Assembly: GCA_038373885.1 (NCBI GenBank)
Contig: JAWZYV010019552.1
Location: forward strand, 1,388,001-1,452,000
DNA: 64,000 nt
DNA from: Cheiracanthium punctorium
Lineage: Eukaryota > Arthropoda > Arachnida > Araneae > Cheiracanthiidae
Reading direction: 5' to 3'
The notes below the pieces were generated by a model. That model worked only from the letters and a program-made list of their open reading frames with translations, was not told the DNA's origin and did no database searches. Below, piece by piece: positions 55,802-64,000 of this stretch. Each line of letters begins with the position of its first letter. Within the stretch, counting starts at the first letter, position 1. Made by a program: the position numbers and the translations under genes.

Positions 55802-55930
55802 GTATTTCGTGGACAGATTGAATTCTCGTGAACGAAAGCTGGAGAAACGGACTAACGTTCACACATTTTTGCGACTGGTAGCAAAAATGACAAAATTAGA
55901 AATAGAGACGCTAGAAACAAACGGTTTAAG
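55798..55930 (-). mobile_element. Diverged family D-like TTAA element, partial
   Basis: From the shared TTAA it runs through 'ctcgtgaacgaaagc' and 'gacgctagaaacaaacgg' to TTTAA. This corresponds to one half of family D (minus strand) with many changes. Confidence 0.55.
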
Positions 55931-56230
55931 TGATTTCTGATTGAAGTATAATCTTCAATCAGAAAATATTCCGAAATCAGGATATTTTACTAAAACTTAA
56001 ACAATAATAATAATACCTCTGGATGCTTTATAATCTGTTAGTAAACCAGGTAGTCAGATCTGGTTAATGTTTTGATTGTTAACCAGATAGAAAAGAAGTT
56101 TGCTTACCGATAATTATTTCTAAGATTATACGGTGCAGAAAAAAATTAACAGAAGACTTTTCATTCTTTAACTGCTAAAAATAAGAATTTAATAAAGTCG
56201 TAAAACGCGCACGCGTGTATTAAATGTCAA

Positions 56231-56732
56231 TAGTGGCGGATCCAGGAATTTTTTTTTGGGGGGAGGAGCTAAATTTTTAAACAGGCTTATTTCACCCAGT
56301 TAAAATGTACTATAAATCAAAATTTTAGTCTAAACCAATGTGCATGCTTGTGGGAGAGGCTAAGTAATAAAATAGGATCATTTTAGCTACTTAAAGTGTA
56401 TAATAAAGCAGAATCAGGGCCGGCCCAAAGGTCGTGCGGGGCCCCAGGCGATACGCACGAGTGGGGCCTCTTTTTTTTATCACGTCTTGTATAAATTTCT
56501 ACTAGTACTGCTGGTGCAAATTAGCTTTTATTTCTCAGCTTTTTTCGGGATATAACTCAACCATCTACCAAGATCAGTCTAATGTGATAGCAAGAAAATG
56601 GCCCAGGCGCGGGCCTTAGGTGATGGCCTACATTCGCACCCCCCTTGGGCCGACCCTGGCAGAATGTTACCCTGTAGCAATCTTTTGGGGGGGGGCTGAA
56701 GCCCCTTAGACCCTCCCTTGGATCCGCTACTG
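56231..56732 (-). mobile_element. hAT MITE, family G, copy G3, with nested element
   Basis: Ends TAGTGGCGGATCCAGG and TTGGATCCGCTACTG. Flanking octamers AATGTCAA and AATGTTAA match at 7 of 8. The body is reversed relative to G1 and is split by a 244-bp GC-rich element. Confidence 0.8.
56415..56658. mobile_element. Nested GC-rich element with CAGGGCCGGCCC ends
   Basis: Ends CAGGGCCGGCCCAAAGG and CCTTGGGCCGACCCTG. GCAGAAT flanks both sides (7 bp), and G1 shows the uninterrupted host sequence. hAT-like ends, but the duplication reads as 7 bp, so the superfamily is left open. Confidence 0.75.
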
Positions 56733-58130
56733 AATGTTAAAATTGCATGATGATTTAACGAAGTAAAGTGGATAACTCTTTTGGGAAGGGTCCAGACCCC
56801 CTGGACCCCTGCCTTGTGTGCGCCACTGAGCAAACCTGTAGCTTACAACGACGTTGAATAATTAAAAAAAAATTCTTTAAACAGAACTGCTAAGTATTAA
56901 TGTAACCGTACTTTGAAAAATGACCCGTTTTATTCGTAAATTCGGTCTAATCTGCTTCACTCTAAAATGACTCCCTCTCATCTCGTGGAGAACTTTCCTG
57001 TATCCGCACTGACTGTAAATCCTGGTAGCTGGATCGTGTTTTCTATGTTTAATTTTACAGTTCATCTCGTGTATTCTTATTCGTATTTTAAAAAACTCTT
57101 CTTTCTCTTTTAGCACGAGGAGACCATTGTCTATAGATTGTTGCATCCCATGGAGACTGTAGACGCGAGGTCCCGACAGATTTGAAACAAAATGGTTCGT
57201 GGAGATTGACGTTTGAAGAAATGGGGAAAGGTAGGATAAATTGTTAAATGTTGAAGTGCAATATGACCGCGATTACTTTGTTACATTGTAAACAGCACCC
57301 GATTATCGTACGGGGCACGTGCCCTGGGCATACATACAGAAACATACCAAAAAAATTGGGTTTAGACATATATACAGGGACACAAAATTGTTACACTCAG
57401 GCCCTGGTTATAGCTGAATTCTTAGAAAATTCGATAGAACGACCTCCATTTTAGTTTCTGCGTGAAGATTTGCATTCAGTGGGTGCGAAAATACTGAATT
57501 TTCACGTAAAATGAAATCTCGATGTGCTAGTGTAGTGCAAAAGGGGAGCCCACACACGAAGAATAATTTACAATATGCAGACATCGTGGAGCCAGATGTG
57601 TCACTACGGCAAAGTCAAAATTGCCCCATAATAAATTACAGAAATTTATAGTGGGCAGCTGAGTTACGAGATGCAGACATCGTGGTGCCAGAAAGTGTCA
57701 CGAGGGGACAGTCAAAATTCCCCCATAATAAATTAGAAAAATTTATTGTAGACTGTCTCAGATGGCCAATGTTACGCAGAAAGACGTAGATTAGGAGGCG
57801 TAGAAAATAAGGACGGTGAACCAATCACAGAAACGGAGAAACAGAAAATTATGCACGTAAAGGGGACGTGAGCAAAAGGAACCCCGGATTGGTTGCAAAA
57901 AAAAGCGAAAAGAAAAAGGGGCTCAAGAGGAAAAAAAGAAGTAGGAGATGAGAAGTGACGAGAGAGTCGAGATGAAGTTCAGAGTGAACGGACTTCAAAA
58001 GTGATGTGGTTGAGTGAGTGTGTTCAAAAAAATGATTGAAAAAAATTCCGTAGTGAACCAGCAATTTTATTAAAAGTGAGTGAATGTTGCCGAGCTTCAA
58101 TTGCTGAAAAATTACGATATAGCAACCTAG
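56733..58130. other. Unassigned stretch; purine-rich 3' part with a tandem duplication
   Basis: 57575-57670 and 57671-57766 are diverged tandem copies of a 96-bp unit ('atgcagacatcgtgg' to 'ataataaatta.a'). Downstream are CCAAT in both orientations (about 57822-57827 and 57885-57890) and a strongly purine-rich tract (57890-58020). This could be a promoter and leader, but nothing proves transcription. Confidence 0.35.
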
Positions 58131-58184
58131 ATGTCACGAGCCATCAAGCATAAAAAATGCCCCACCAGTGCATCAGCAGAAAAG
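58131..58184 (+). CDS. Speculative first coding exon
   Basis: An ATG directly after an in-frame TAG opens 18 codons, MSRAIKHKKCPTSASAEK, ending at AAG|GTAAAAG, a weak donor. It lies downstream of the CCAAT motifs and purine-rich tract. No homology is recognised and no partner exon was found. A chance ORF is at least as likely. Confidence 0.15.
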
Positions 58185-59011
58185 GTAAAAGACCTTTGTA
58201 TTGATTTGTTTTAATCTTGAGTTGCACTATATCTCCCCGCTCTCTCCTATGTATATAACCAGCATTCTCACCGCGAAACAGATTTTATGATTAATCTTCA
58301 CAAAAGAAACAAATAATGTCACGGTTATCATTATTTAATGTGTAAGAAAAAGGAAATTGTATAAGATATTGTAAGTTTGGAAGAAGTCATAATAATTAAA
58401 GAAAATGTTTTAAATTTTGTCTCTTTATTTGAGTCGGTAACTATTTTATTTCAGGTACCTTGAAATAGGAATGGTATTTTCTTTTAGCAATTACAGGTTG
58501 AAGGATTATTCCCGCAAGGTAGAATTTATGGGTTATTGCAGACAACACATTATATTTTTACTTCAGCTAGTTGACAAAAAGACCGTCGAGTATGGAAATA
58601 AAGGCAGAGTTCGTCTGAAAGTACGGCCTCTTTTTAAGGATCTCTCGTGTCACGCACCATACATGTCATACCTTAGATAAGCCAGTGAAAAAGTGACTAT
58701 AAAAAGAGCACCTACATTGAGCAATCTCCTGTAGCTTTGTTAGGAAAGCAGATACGGTCATTCAAAAGTTTGTCTGTCGAGTCGATTTTGGCGATTTAGC
58801 GGAACTTCGCATGGAAAGAGTTTCCAGAACTTATTTTAACCCTTTATGCCTCGGGGGGGGGGGACTTTAAAGTCCCATCCGTAAAATTGCTTATTAGGAT
58901 ATAAACCTGCAATAAATCCCCAGCGAAGTCTTTGATTTCCCGTACTTTAGTATTTAATTTAATAAGAGATGTTTGTAATACATAAAAACATTACTTAATG
59001 ACATGTTTCCA
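58185..59011. other. AT-rich unassigned stretch
   Basis: A 69-codon plus-strand frame at 58471-58680 lacks recognisable features. A G run lies at 58854-58863. Confidence 0.3.
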
Positions 59012-60074
59012 CAGGGATGCACCGAATATTTGGTTAGTATTTGGCATACTGCCTATTCGGCAGACAAACCGAATACTTTAATATTCGGCAACCGAATACT
59101 AAACAAATACTTTTTTTTTTAAATCATGAATGAAAGATATGGTATAGTACCATAATACTAAATTAATTCAAGTTGTTACTTACTAATATCACAATCAAAT
59201 TAGTTTTAAAGTAAGAAAAAACACTCGGATGTTAAATTTAAATTTTGTTGCTTTTCAATTTTTCAGAAATCTTATGACACATTGCACTAACCTTCCTGTT
59301 AATAACTCATTTAAACATGAAATTGTAACCAGGAAAAAAAAAACTCATAACATTAACCCTTTGAGGCGCAACCCTTTCCCAATGCTGAAAAAAGGGCAGC
59401 CGTTGCCATCGCTCGACTTAACTACCAGCAAGATGGCGGACGATCGAAACGTTCATCGCGTGCCACAGATCTAGAGACCCTTTTTTGACGACAGCTGGCT
59501 GTGCTCGCGCACAGCCAGCTGTCGTCAGAAAAAGAGTCTCTAGATCTGTGGCACGCGATGAACGTTTTCGATCGTCCGCCATCTTGCTGGTAGTTAAGTC
59601 GAGCGATGGCAACGGCTGCCCTTTTTTCAGCATTGGGCAATCTATCCAGCTGTTCTCGCGTTCTTTCCATTTTTTCAGCAGATGTCAGTGCTGTTAAAAA
59701 GAATCGTGACCATTTTTTACGGAAATGACGTGCTAAAAAGTAAAGGATTGTCGTGGAGCCATGTCAGCCGCAACTATTTTTATAGATGTCAAATCTATTC
59801 TTCGTGACTGGCAACAGTCAAAACGTCAGAGTTGGGTGATCCCAGAGCGGGACCACATCTCGTTAAAGGGTTAAGTGTTCATAAGTATGCAAAGTCAATT
59901 AACTGCTAATTTTTTTTTTAATAAAATATGCAGGTTAAAAAATTATCATAATTTCCCAAATATTCAAAAACAAACTAATTAAATTAATCATTGCAATCAA
60001 AATTTAATAATAGTTTAATAAATTTTAACCAAATATTCGTTATTCTGCAAAATAAGGTATTCGGTGCATCCCTA
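59012..60074. mobile_element. hAT-like element with GGGATGCACCGAATA ends, host of C6
   Basis: Ends CAGGGATGCACCGAATA and TATTCGGTGCATCCCTA are near-perfect inverted repeats, with internal 'ccgaatac' repeats. Family C copy C6 occupies 59353-59874. The octamers outside do not match, so the target duplication is lost. Confidence 0.7.
59353..59874 (-). mobile_element. Family C foldback element, copy C6
   Basis: Inverted relative to C3-C5: starts TTAACCCTTTGAGGCGC and ends GTTAAAGGGTTAA. The central palindrome is 'cagctggctgtgctcgcgca' and its complement. It inserted in the hAT-like element. Confidence 0.8.
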
Positions 60075-60302
60075 CAATACCACATAAAATGTTTCAAGCT
60101 TATTTTTTTATTGGATAAAATACTCTATTGGAGTTAGGAAGTGAATGTTATGGATGTGGTTAAATTATTAGGTGTATGGGAAAGCAATGTTCGTTTTTTA
60201 CATTAAAAAAAAAAAATTATCAACAGAAGCGGATCCAGGGGAGGAGCAATGGAGCTTCAACTCCCCCCCCCCCCCCGTAAAAAAGGAGTCAGTGCTATAG
60301 GG

Positions 60303-60489
60303 CAGGGATGGACATGGACAACCTTTGGAGGGCCAAACTTTAGGACGTTAGCCACATTGCGGGCCGTATAAATGGGATTTTTGAATGGCTTATGTGGGTT
60401 TTCTATGAAAATCTGGAATTCTGCGGGCCTGATCAAAAGAAATGGCGGGCCACGTCAAGCTCGTGGGCCGGGAGTTGCCCATATATGTT
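60303..60489. mobile_element. Nested hAT-like MITE (GGGCCA-rich)
   Basis: From CAGGGATGGACATGGACAACC to 'gggagttgcccatatatg', with internal 'gagggccaaac' and 'gggccacgtcaagctcgtgg'. Ends are poorly matched and no duplication is clear. The right boundary is approximate. Confidence 0.45.
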
Positions 60490-60578
60490 CCCCCTTCTGC
60501 TTTATTACACATTTTGGATAGGTCAAATAGGCGTATTTAAGAATTAGGCCTTCCAAAATTTTTTACATTGGTTTAGAG

Positions 60579-60740
60579 CAGTGATTCCCAACCCATTTAT
60601 CCTGCGTTACCCCAGTAAAATTCGAAAGAAATTGGCATACCCCGTGTGTAGTTGTCGTGTACTAGTATATTACTTTTGTAAACCTCTTTATAGACCTTAG
60701 CGAACCCTGGGTGTTCGTGAACTACAGGTTGGGAACCAGG
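60579..60740. mobile_element. Nested hAT MITE with CAGTGATTCCCAACC end
   Basis: Ends CAGTGATTCCCAACCC and GGTTGGGAACCAGG. The target duplication GTTTAGAG is perfect (60571-60578 and 60741-60748). The host is the family G body, where 'ggtttagac' is normally uninterrupted. Confidence 0.85.
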
Positions 60741-60849
60741 GTTTAGAGTGGTAATTTACTTTATAGTGTATTTTGTTTGCATGAAGTAAGCTTTTTAATT
60801 TTCTTTTATAAACTAGCCTCTCTCCTAAAAATTTCTGGATTCGTTAATA

Positions 60850-61466
60850 ATTTTCAACAAGTATTGAATTACGAACAAGATGTTCCTAAGCATAGGACTG
60901 TTTGTTCAATGTTCAAGAGATAATTTTATAGATAGTGTATATATATATATATATTTTCTTTCAATAAAAATGGCCACCTTTCCACCTTTTCACGTTCACC
61001 CTCCTTGGAGTATTCTATTCGAAATGTTCTGAAATCAAATTTGAGCTATTAGTGAGTGTTGTATTTCACAGCAAGAATTTTATGGATACCCTTTTTCTTC
61101 TTTGAGGTCGCGCGGGATATGGGAAAACAACGTTTTGCCTAAGTTACGAATTGTGAAAAAAGGCTCTCCAATTTAGCGCCTACGCTAACAAACTCGCAAA
61201 CGTATCCAATTTTGTATCATTAGCTTCAGTCGTTTTGTCCTGTCAAAATACTGACATACGAAAAAAAAAGACATTATTTTACGGTACACCTCATATTTTT
61301 CATGTTTGAGTTACTTTAGGTTGTCAACTGGCATGTATTTTCTAGATTTTTTCTGCGAGTAAAAACATCTATCCTCTTTCAAATAAGATACTTAAAGTTA
61401 CATTGATTTATTCCATGATACAGTTCTCAAACATCGAAATGAAATTTAGAATAAATATATCTTTGT
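60850..61466. other. AT-rich unassigned stretch with a TA microsatellite
   Basis: (TA)n at about 60937-60955. No gene is supported. Confidence 0.35.
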
Positions 61467-61750
61467 TTAACCCATTTATGCCTAGTGTCCCTTTTTTGGG
61501 ACGGCATTTTCGCTATAAGTCGAAAACGTTATTTATTTTTCCTAGCATTTATTCATGAGTATTGAGCCTCAACTCTACAAAATATTTTAAAATGACCCAG
61601 TAGGATGTTGATATTTCGATTTTTATGCATAATGATTTTAAAAGAAATCATCCCTTGTTCAAGAAATTGATATCAGAAATATATCTATTATTTCTGTTAT
61701 CAGTAAAAATCGAAGAAAGTCGCAAAAGTATCCAGGCACAAATGGGTTAA
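61467..61750 (+). mobile_element. TTAA element, family D, copy D5
   Basis: Complete copy with TTAA at each end (61467-61470, 61747-61750), more diverged from D2 and D3 than they are from each other. Confidence 0.85.
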
Positions 61751-62394
61751 ATTTGAGATTTGATGTTTTGCAAAAGTTCCACTTTGGGGCCATATTTGTC
61801 CATGTTTTGAGCCTACAGTTTAAAAAATTTAAATACATACAAATTTTTATATGTCATTACGTTTTCAGCTATCTTCTATGATATTGTTTCTAAATTTTGG
61901 GGAGATCTAGGGTAAAATTCATATTATACAGGCCAAATTTTGTATTTTATTGCATGTAAACCGTTTAACTAAAACTCAAAATAGGGGACCTTTATGTTTA
62001 CCTTAGGATTAACTGAGAGGTCGTGTTTTCTTGGCAAACACTGGCGATATCGCTTAGCTGACTTCAGTTTTAGTTGACTTATTTTTGTACCAAATTGCGC
62101 TATATGACGACAGAACGGCGCCACGTTTGGGCTACATTTGGCGAGATTTTATTAATGAGTTTGTCATATAGGCTTCCCTGCATTAGTATTCCGCAATATC
62201 CTAGCGTAAATAAAATTTAAAAAACTGCAGATTTCTCGAAAGTGCTATTAAAGAAATGACGCAGAATGTTCAAGAAGTACGTTCGAAAAGTGTAAAGGGA
62301 CAGGTCGTCCCAGACTGGTAGTTGTCAGATTGTGCCAGCAGTGAAAGGTCACTTCTGAGGGAGGGGTCAGCTGTATGGAGCTCTGATTCGTTGT
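61751..62394. other. Unassigned stretch
   Basis: No recognisable repeat end or coding segment. Confidence 0.3.
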
Positions 62395-62790
62395 ATTGCG
62401 ATATTATAAGCGATGATTTCTCGCTTGTTTTGAGAAGCGTATTTTTGTTCAAGGCTGTTCGTGAATTCTTCATTGTTGTATCCTGAGGAGCAGTTGAGAG
62501 TTCTGCTCCAGAGTTTCCACGGAATTTTAGCCTGTGGAAGGTTTGTACTGTACGCGAAATACAGTACCTGAGGAAGCCTCAGTGGTAGGCTGACTGTTAT
62601 AAAACGTGTTGTTGCTTGTTAATTTCTGTGTATTAGATACAGCAGACTGTTCTTGGAATTTCTAGAACTTCTGAAATTTCTGTTTCATCCGATTGACAGG
62701 GCTGATTACTAGAACGTTCCGCATACACTGTATTTTTACGCTATAGGAATCTGAGAATTAAGCAGTTCTCTAAAACAATATGCCACAAGT
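62395..62790 (+). repeat. Family K repeat, copy K2
   Basis: Parallels 30490-30897: 'gtgaattcttcattgttg', 'tttccacggaattttagcc', 'gactgttataaa', 'ttctagaactt'. Same orientation as K1, clearly diverged. Solo-LTR origin is possible but termini are not defined. Confidence 0.4.
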
Positions 62791-63270
62791 AGGCAATTTC
62801 TCTAATATTAAACCTATGTTCTACAATATTTGAAGTTCTGTAATATAATAGTTTCTTTTTCTCTGTTGAGATTGGAGTAGTGCAGAATTTTGTAGTCTCT
62901 ATTTAACGTTTTACTGAGATTAAATAAACACACGTGTTTTTTTTTCAGCCCGGAAAGAAAAATTCCCAATCACTAATGTGTACTCCATAGAGAATGAGGG
63001 GATGTAAAAAATTTGAGTATTTTATCCTAAAAAGTGTCGAAGACATGAAAATAAATATAGGCTGACTTAAACCAGTTTTTTCAACGGCTTTCGAAAGGGT
63101 AAAAAACAAAACAAAACACGTCGGATCATCGCGTTCCAGAGATCGTTCGGAAATTGAGAAAGAAAATGATGAATGCATGATACTTTAGTTATTATTGATA
63201 TTGTGAAACCCCTTAACAACTTCGCTTAATACATTTGTGCCTAAAATTTTAGAACGTTCGCTGTCTGTTC
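62791..63270. other. AT-rich unassigned stretch
   Basis: No gene is supported. A T tract with AG (62938-62948) resembles a splice acceptor but nothing follows it. Confidence 0.3.
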
Positions 63271-63444
63271 CAGGGACGCACCCAGAAAAAAATTTCGGGG
63301 AGGGTCCAAAAATTTCGGAGGGGGTCCAAGCGGTGAAAAAGGGAGAATTTTCCACAAAAGACTTCATCACTATTATTTTGCTAAAAAAATTGAAATTTCG
63401 GGAGGGGTCCGGACCCCCTGGACCACCCCCTGGGTAAGTCCTTG
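63271..63444. mobile_element. hAT-like MITE with CAGGGACGCACCCAG end
   Basis: Ends CAGGGACGCACCCAG and CTGGGTAAGTCCTTG. Flanking octamers GTCTGTTC and GTCTGCTC match at 7 of 8. Internal 'atttcggggaggg' is repeated. Confidence 0.75.
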
Positions 63445-63482
63445 GTCTGCTCCAAAAATTTGTAAACGTAATTTAATTTTCC

Positions 63483-63720
63483 TTAACTCTAGAACAGCCG
63501 GAGGGGAGGTTCAAAATGACCCCTGTTGGCTGCTTTAGGCATTTCTACAATTATTTATTATACTAATTAAAACAGACATGTAAAAATTTATCACAGCACG
63601 CTTGGATGAATTTTAGGAAAAGTAGAAAAATGAGCTGTGGTGTTAAACTGTATATTGAAATAAGGCATGAGATATTGGGGAAAAGGGTAAAAATGACCCC
63701 AACGGCGTTTCTAGTGTTAA
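63483..63720. mobile_element. TTAA-flanked MITE, another family
   Basis: Ends TTAACTCTAGAACAGCCGG and CGGCGTTTCTAGTGTTAA are inverted repeats; 'aaaatgacccc' occurs just inside each end. The TTAA duplication is intact. Confidence 0.75.
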
Positions 63721-63862
63721 TTTACGCATATTAAACCTGAATTCCAGAAAATAATTTTAACATAACCCAGTAGAAACTTTTCAAGCTTTATGCATAAAGC
63801 TTTTAAAGAAGTTATCACGTGATTAGAGAAGTAATATGTGTGGGGGACTAACGGGTCTAATA

Positions 63863-64000
63863 CACTCATGTCCATAAATTAAGGATAATGAAGTTCAGGC
63901 AAAGAAAGAGAAAGAAGCAAAAACAAATTTGACTTATTTGTAAAGTCTATTTATTAAACAAAAAGTAAAGAGCAAAAAGATGCTATATGTTTTGACATAA
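63863..64000 (+). mobile_element. Start of a Tc1/mariner-like element running off the window
   Basis: TA followed by CACTCATGTCCATAAATTAA, a terminal repeat style common in Tc1/mariner-type elements. The rest lies outside the window. Confidence 0.45.

Larger units (their letters stand above)
60224..60849 (+). mobile_element. hAT MITE, family G, eroded copy G4 with two nested hATs
   Basis: Left end CAGAAGCGGATCCAGG and right end 'tttctggattcgtta' are eroded. G-type body pieces ('ttctgctttattacac', 'ttggtttaga') lie between and around two nested elements. A C run is at 60262-60276. Confidence 0.6.

Noticed and set aside
1..64000. Endogenous virus, toxin gene or bacterial insertion
   Set aside because: I saw no viral structural or polymerase genes, toxin-like frames, operon structure or shift to bacterial codon use.

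Overview
This window looks like repeat-dominated intergenic or intronic DNA from an animal, most likely an arthropod. I find no host protein-coding gene I would call with confidence. The clues are an AT-rich background broken by C/G runs, many tRNA-derived SINEs, and dense DNA transposons of the hAT, Tc1/mariner, pogo/Tigger, TTAA-target (piggyBac-like), PIF/Harbinger-like and Helitron types. There are no operons, bacterial-style ribosome binding sites, rRNA or CRISPR arrays. Almost every open frame is under 140 codons and most are chance frames inside repeats. The species cannot be named from the sequence alone.

The commonest repeat, here 'family A', has 13 copies or fragments. It has a hairpin at each end, an inverted 12-mer shared between the ends, a GT/AC microsatellite, and one to three copies of a ~172-bp core repeat. 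It always sits in A/T tracts. This architecture recalls Helentron-associated (HINE/DINE/pearl-like) elements. TTAA-flanked families B, C, D and E, hAT miniature families F1, F2 and G with 8-bp target duplications (several perfect), and a large unclassified family I make up most of the rest.

Layout. 0.5-6 kb: A, C, B and J elements plus inverted SINEs. 6-8.1 kb: nested hATs. 7-11.7 kb: family I backbone with four insertions. 11.9-16.4 kb: two non-autonomous Helitrons with exact ends, carrying different tandem arrays. 16.5-18.9 kb: a three-level nest (hAT, then TTAA element, then family A). 21.2-22.1 and 31.7-33.4 kb: pogo/Tigger derivatives keeping the transposase C-terminal tail, each hit by the same 100-bp palindromic mini-element. 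27.7-28.5 kb: a TA-flanked element with a 46-codon remnant of a DUF4817-like helix-turn-helix domain. 37.8-39.1 kb: a Tc1-like remnant. 39.7-40.5 and 54.1-55.2 kb: large palindromes. 40.5-43.7 kb: repeat-poor, with one plausible spliced exon. 47.1-49.5 kb: a repeat-poor, G-run-rich island that is the best candidate for host regulatory DNA. 49.5-64 kb: TTAA elements, SINEs, hATs and a foldback carrying a Harbinger-like insertion.

The window's main value is as a record of transposition. Several insertions can be checked against an empty site elsewhere in the window: in the paralogous family I copy, in the sister Tigger copy, or in the opposite arm of a palindrome. This fixes element ends, target duplications and relative ages without any database.
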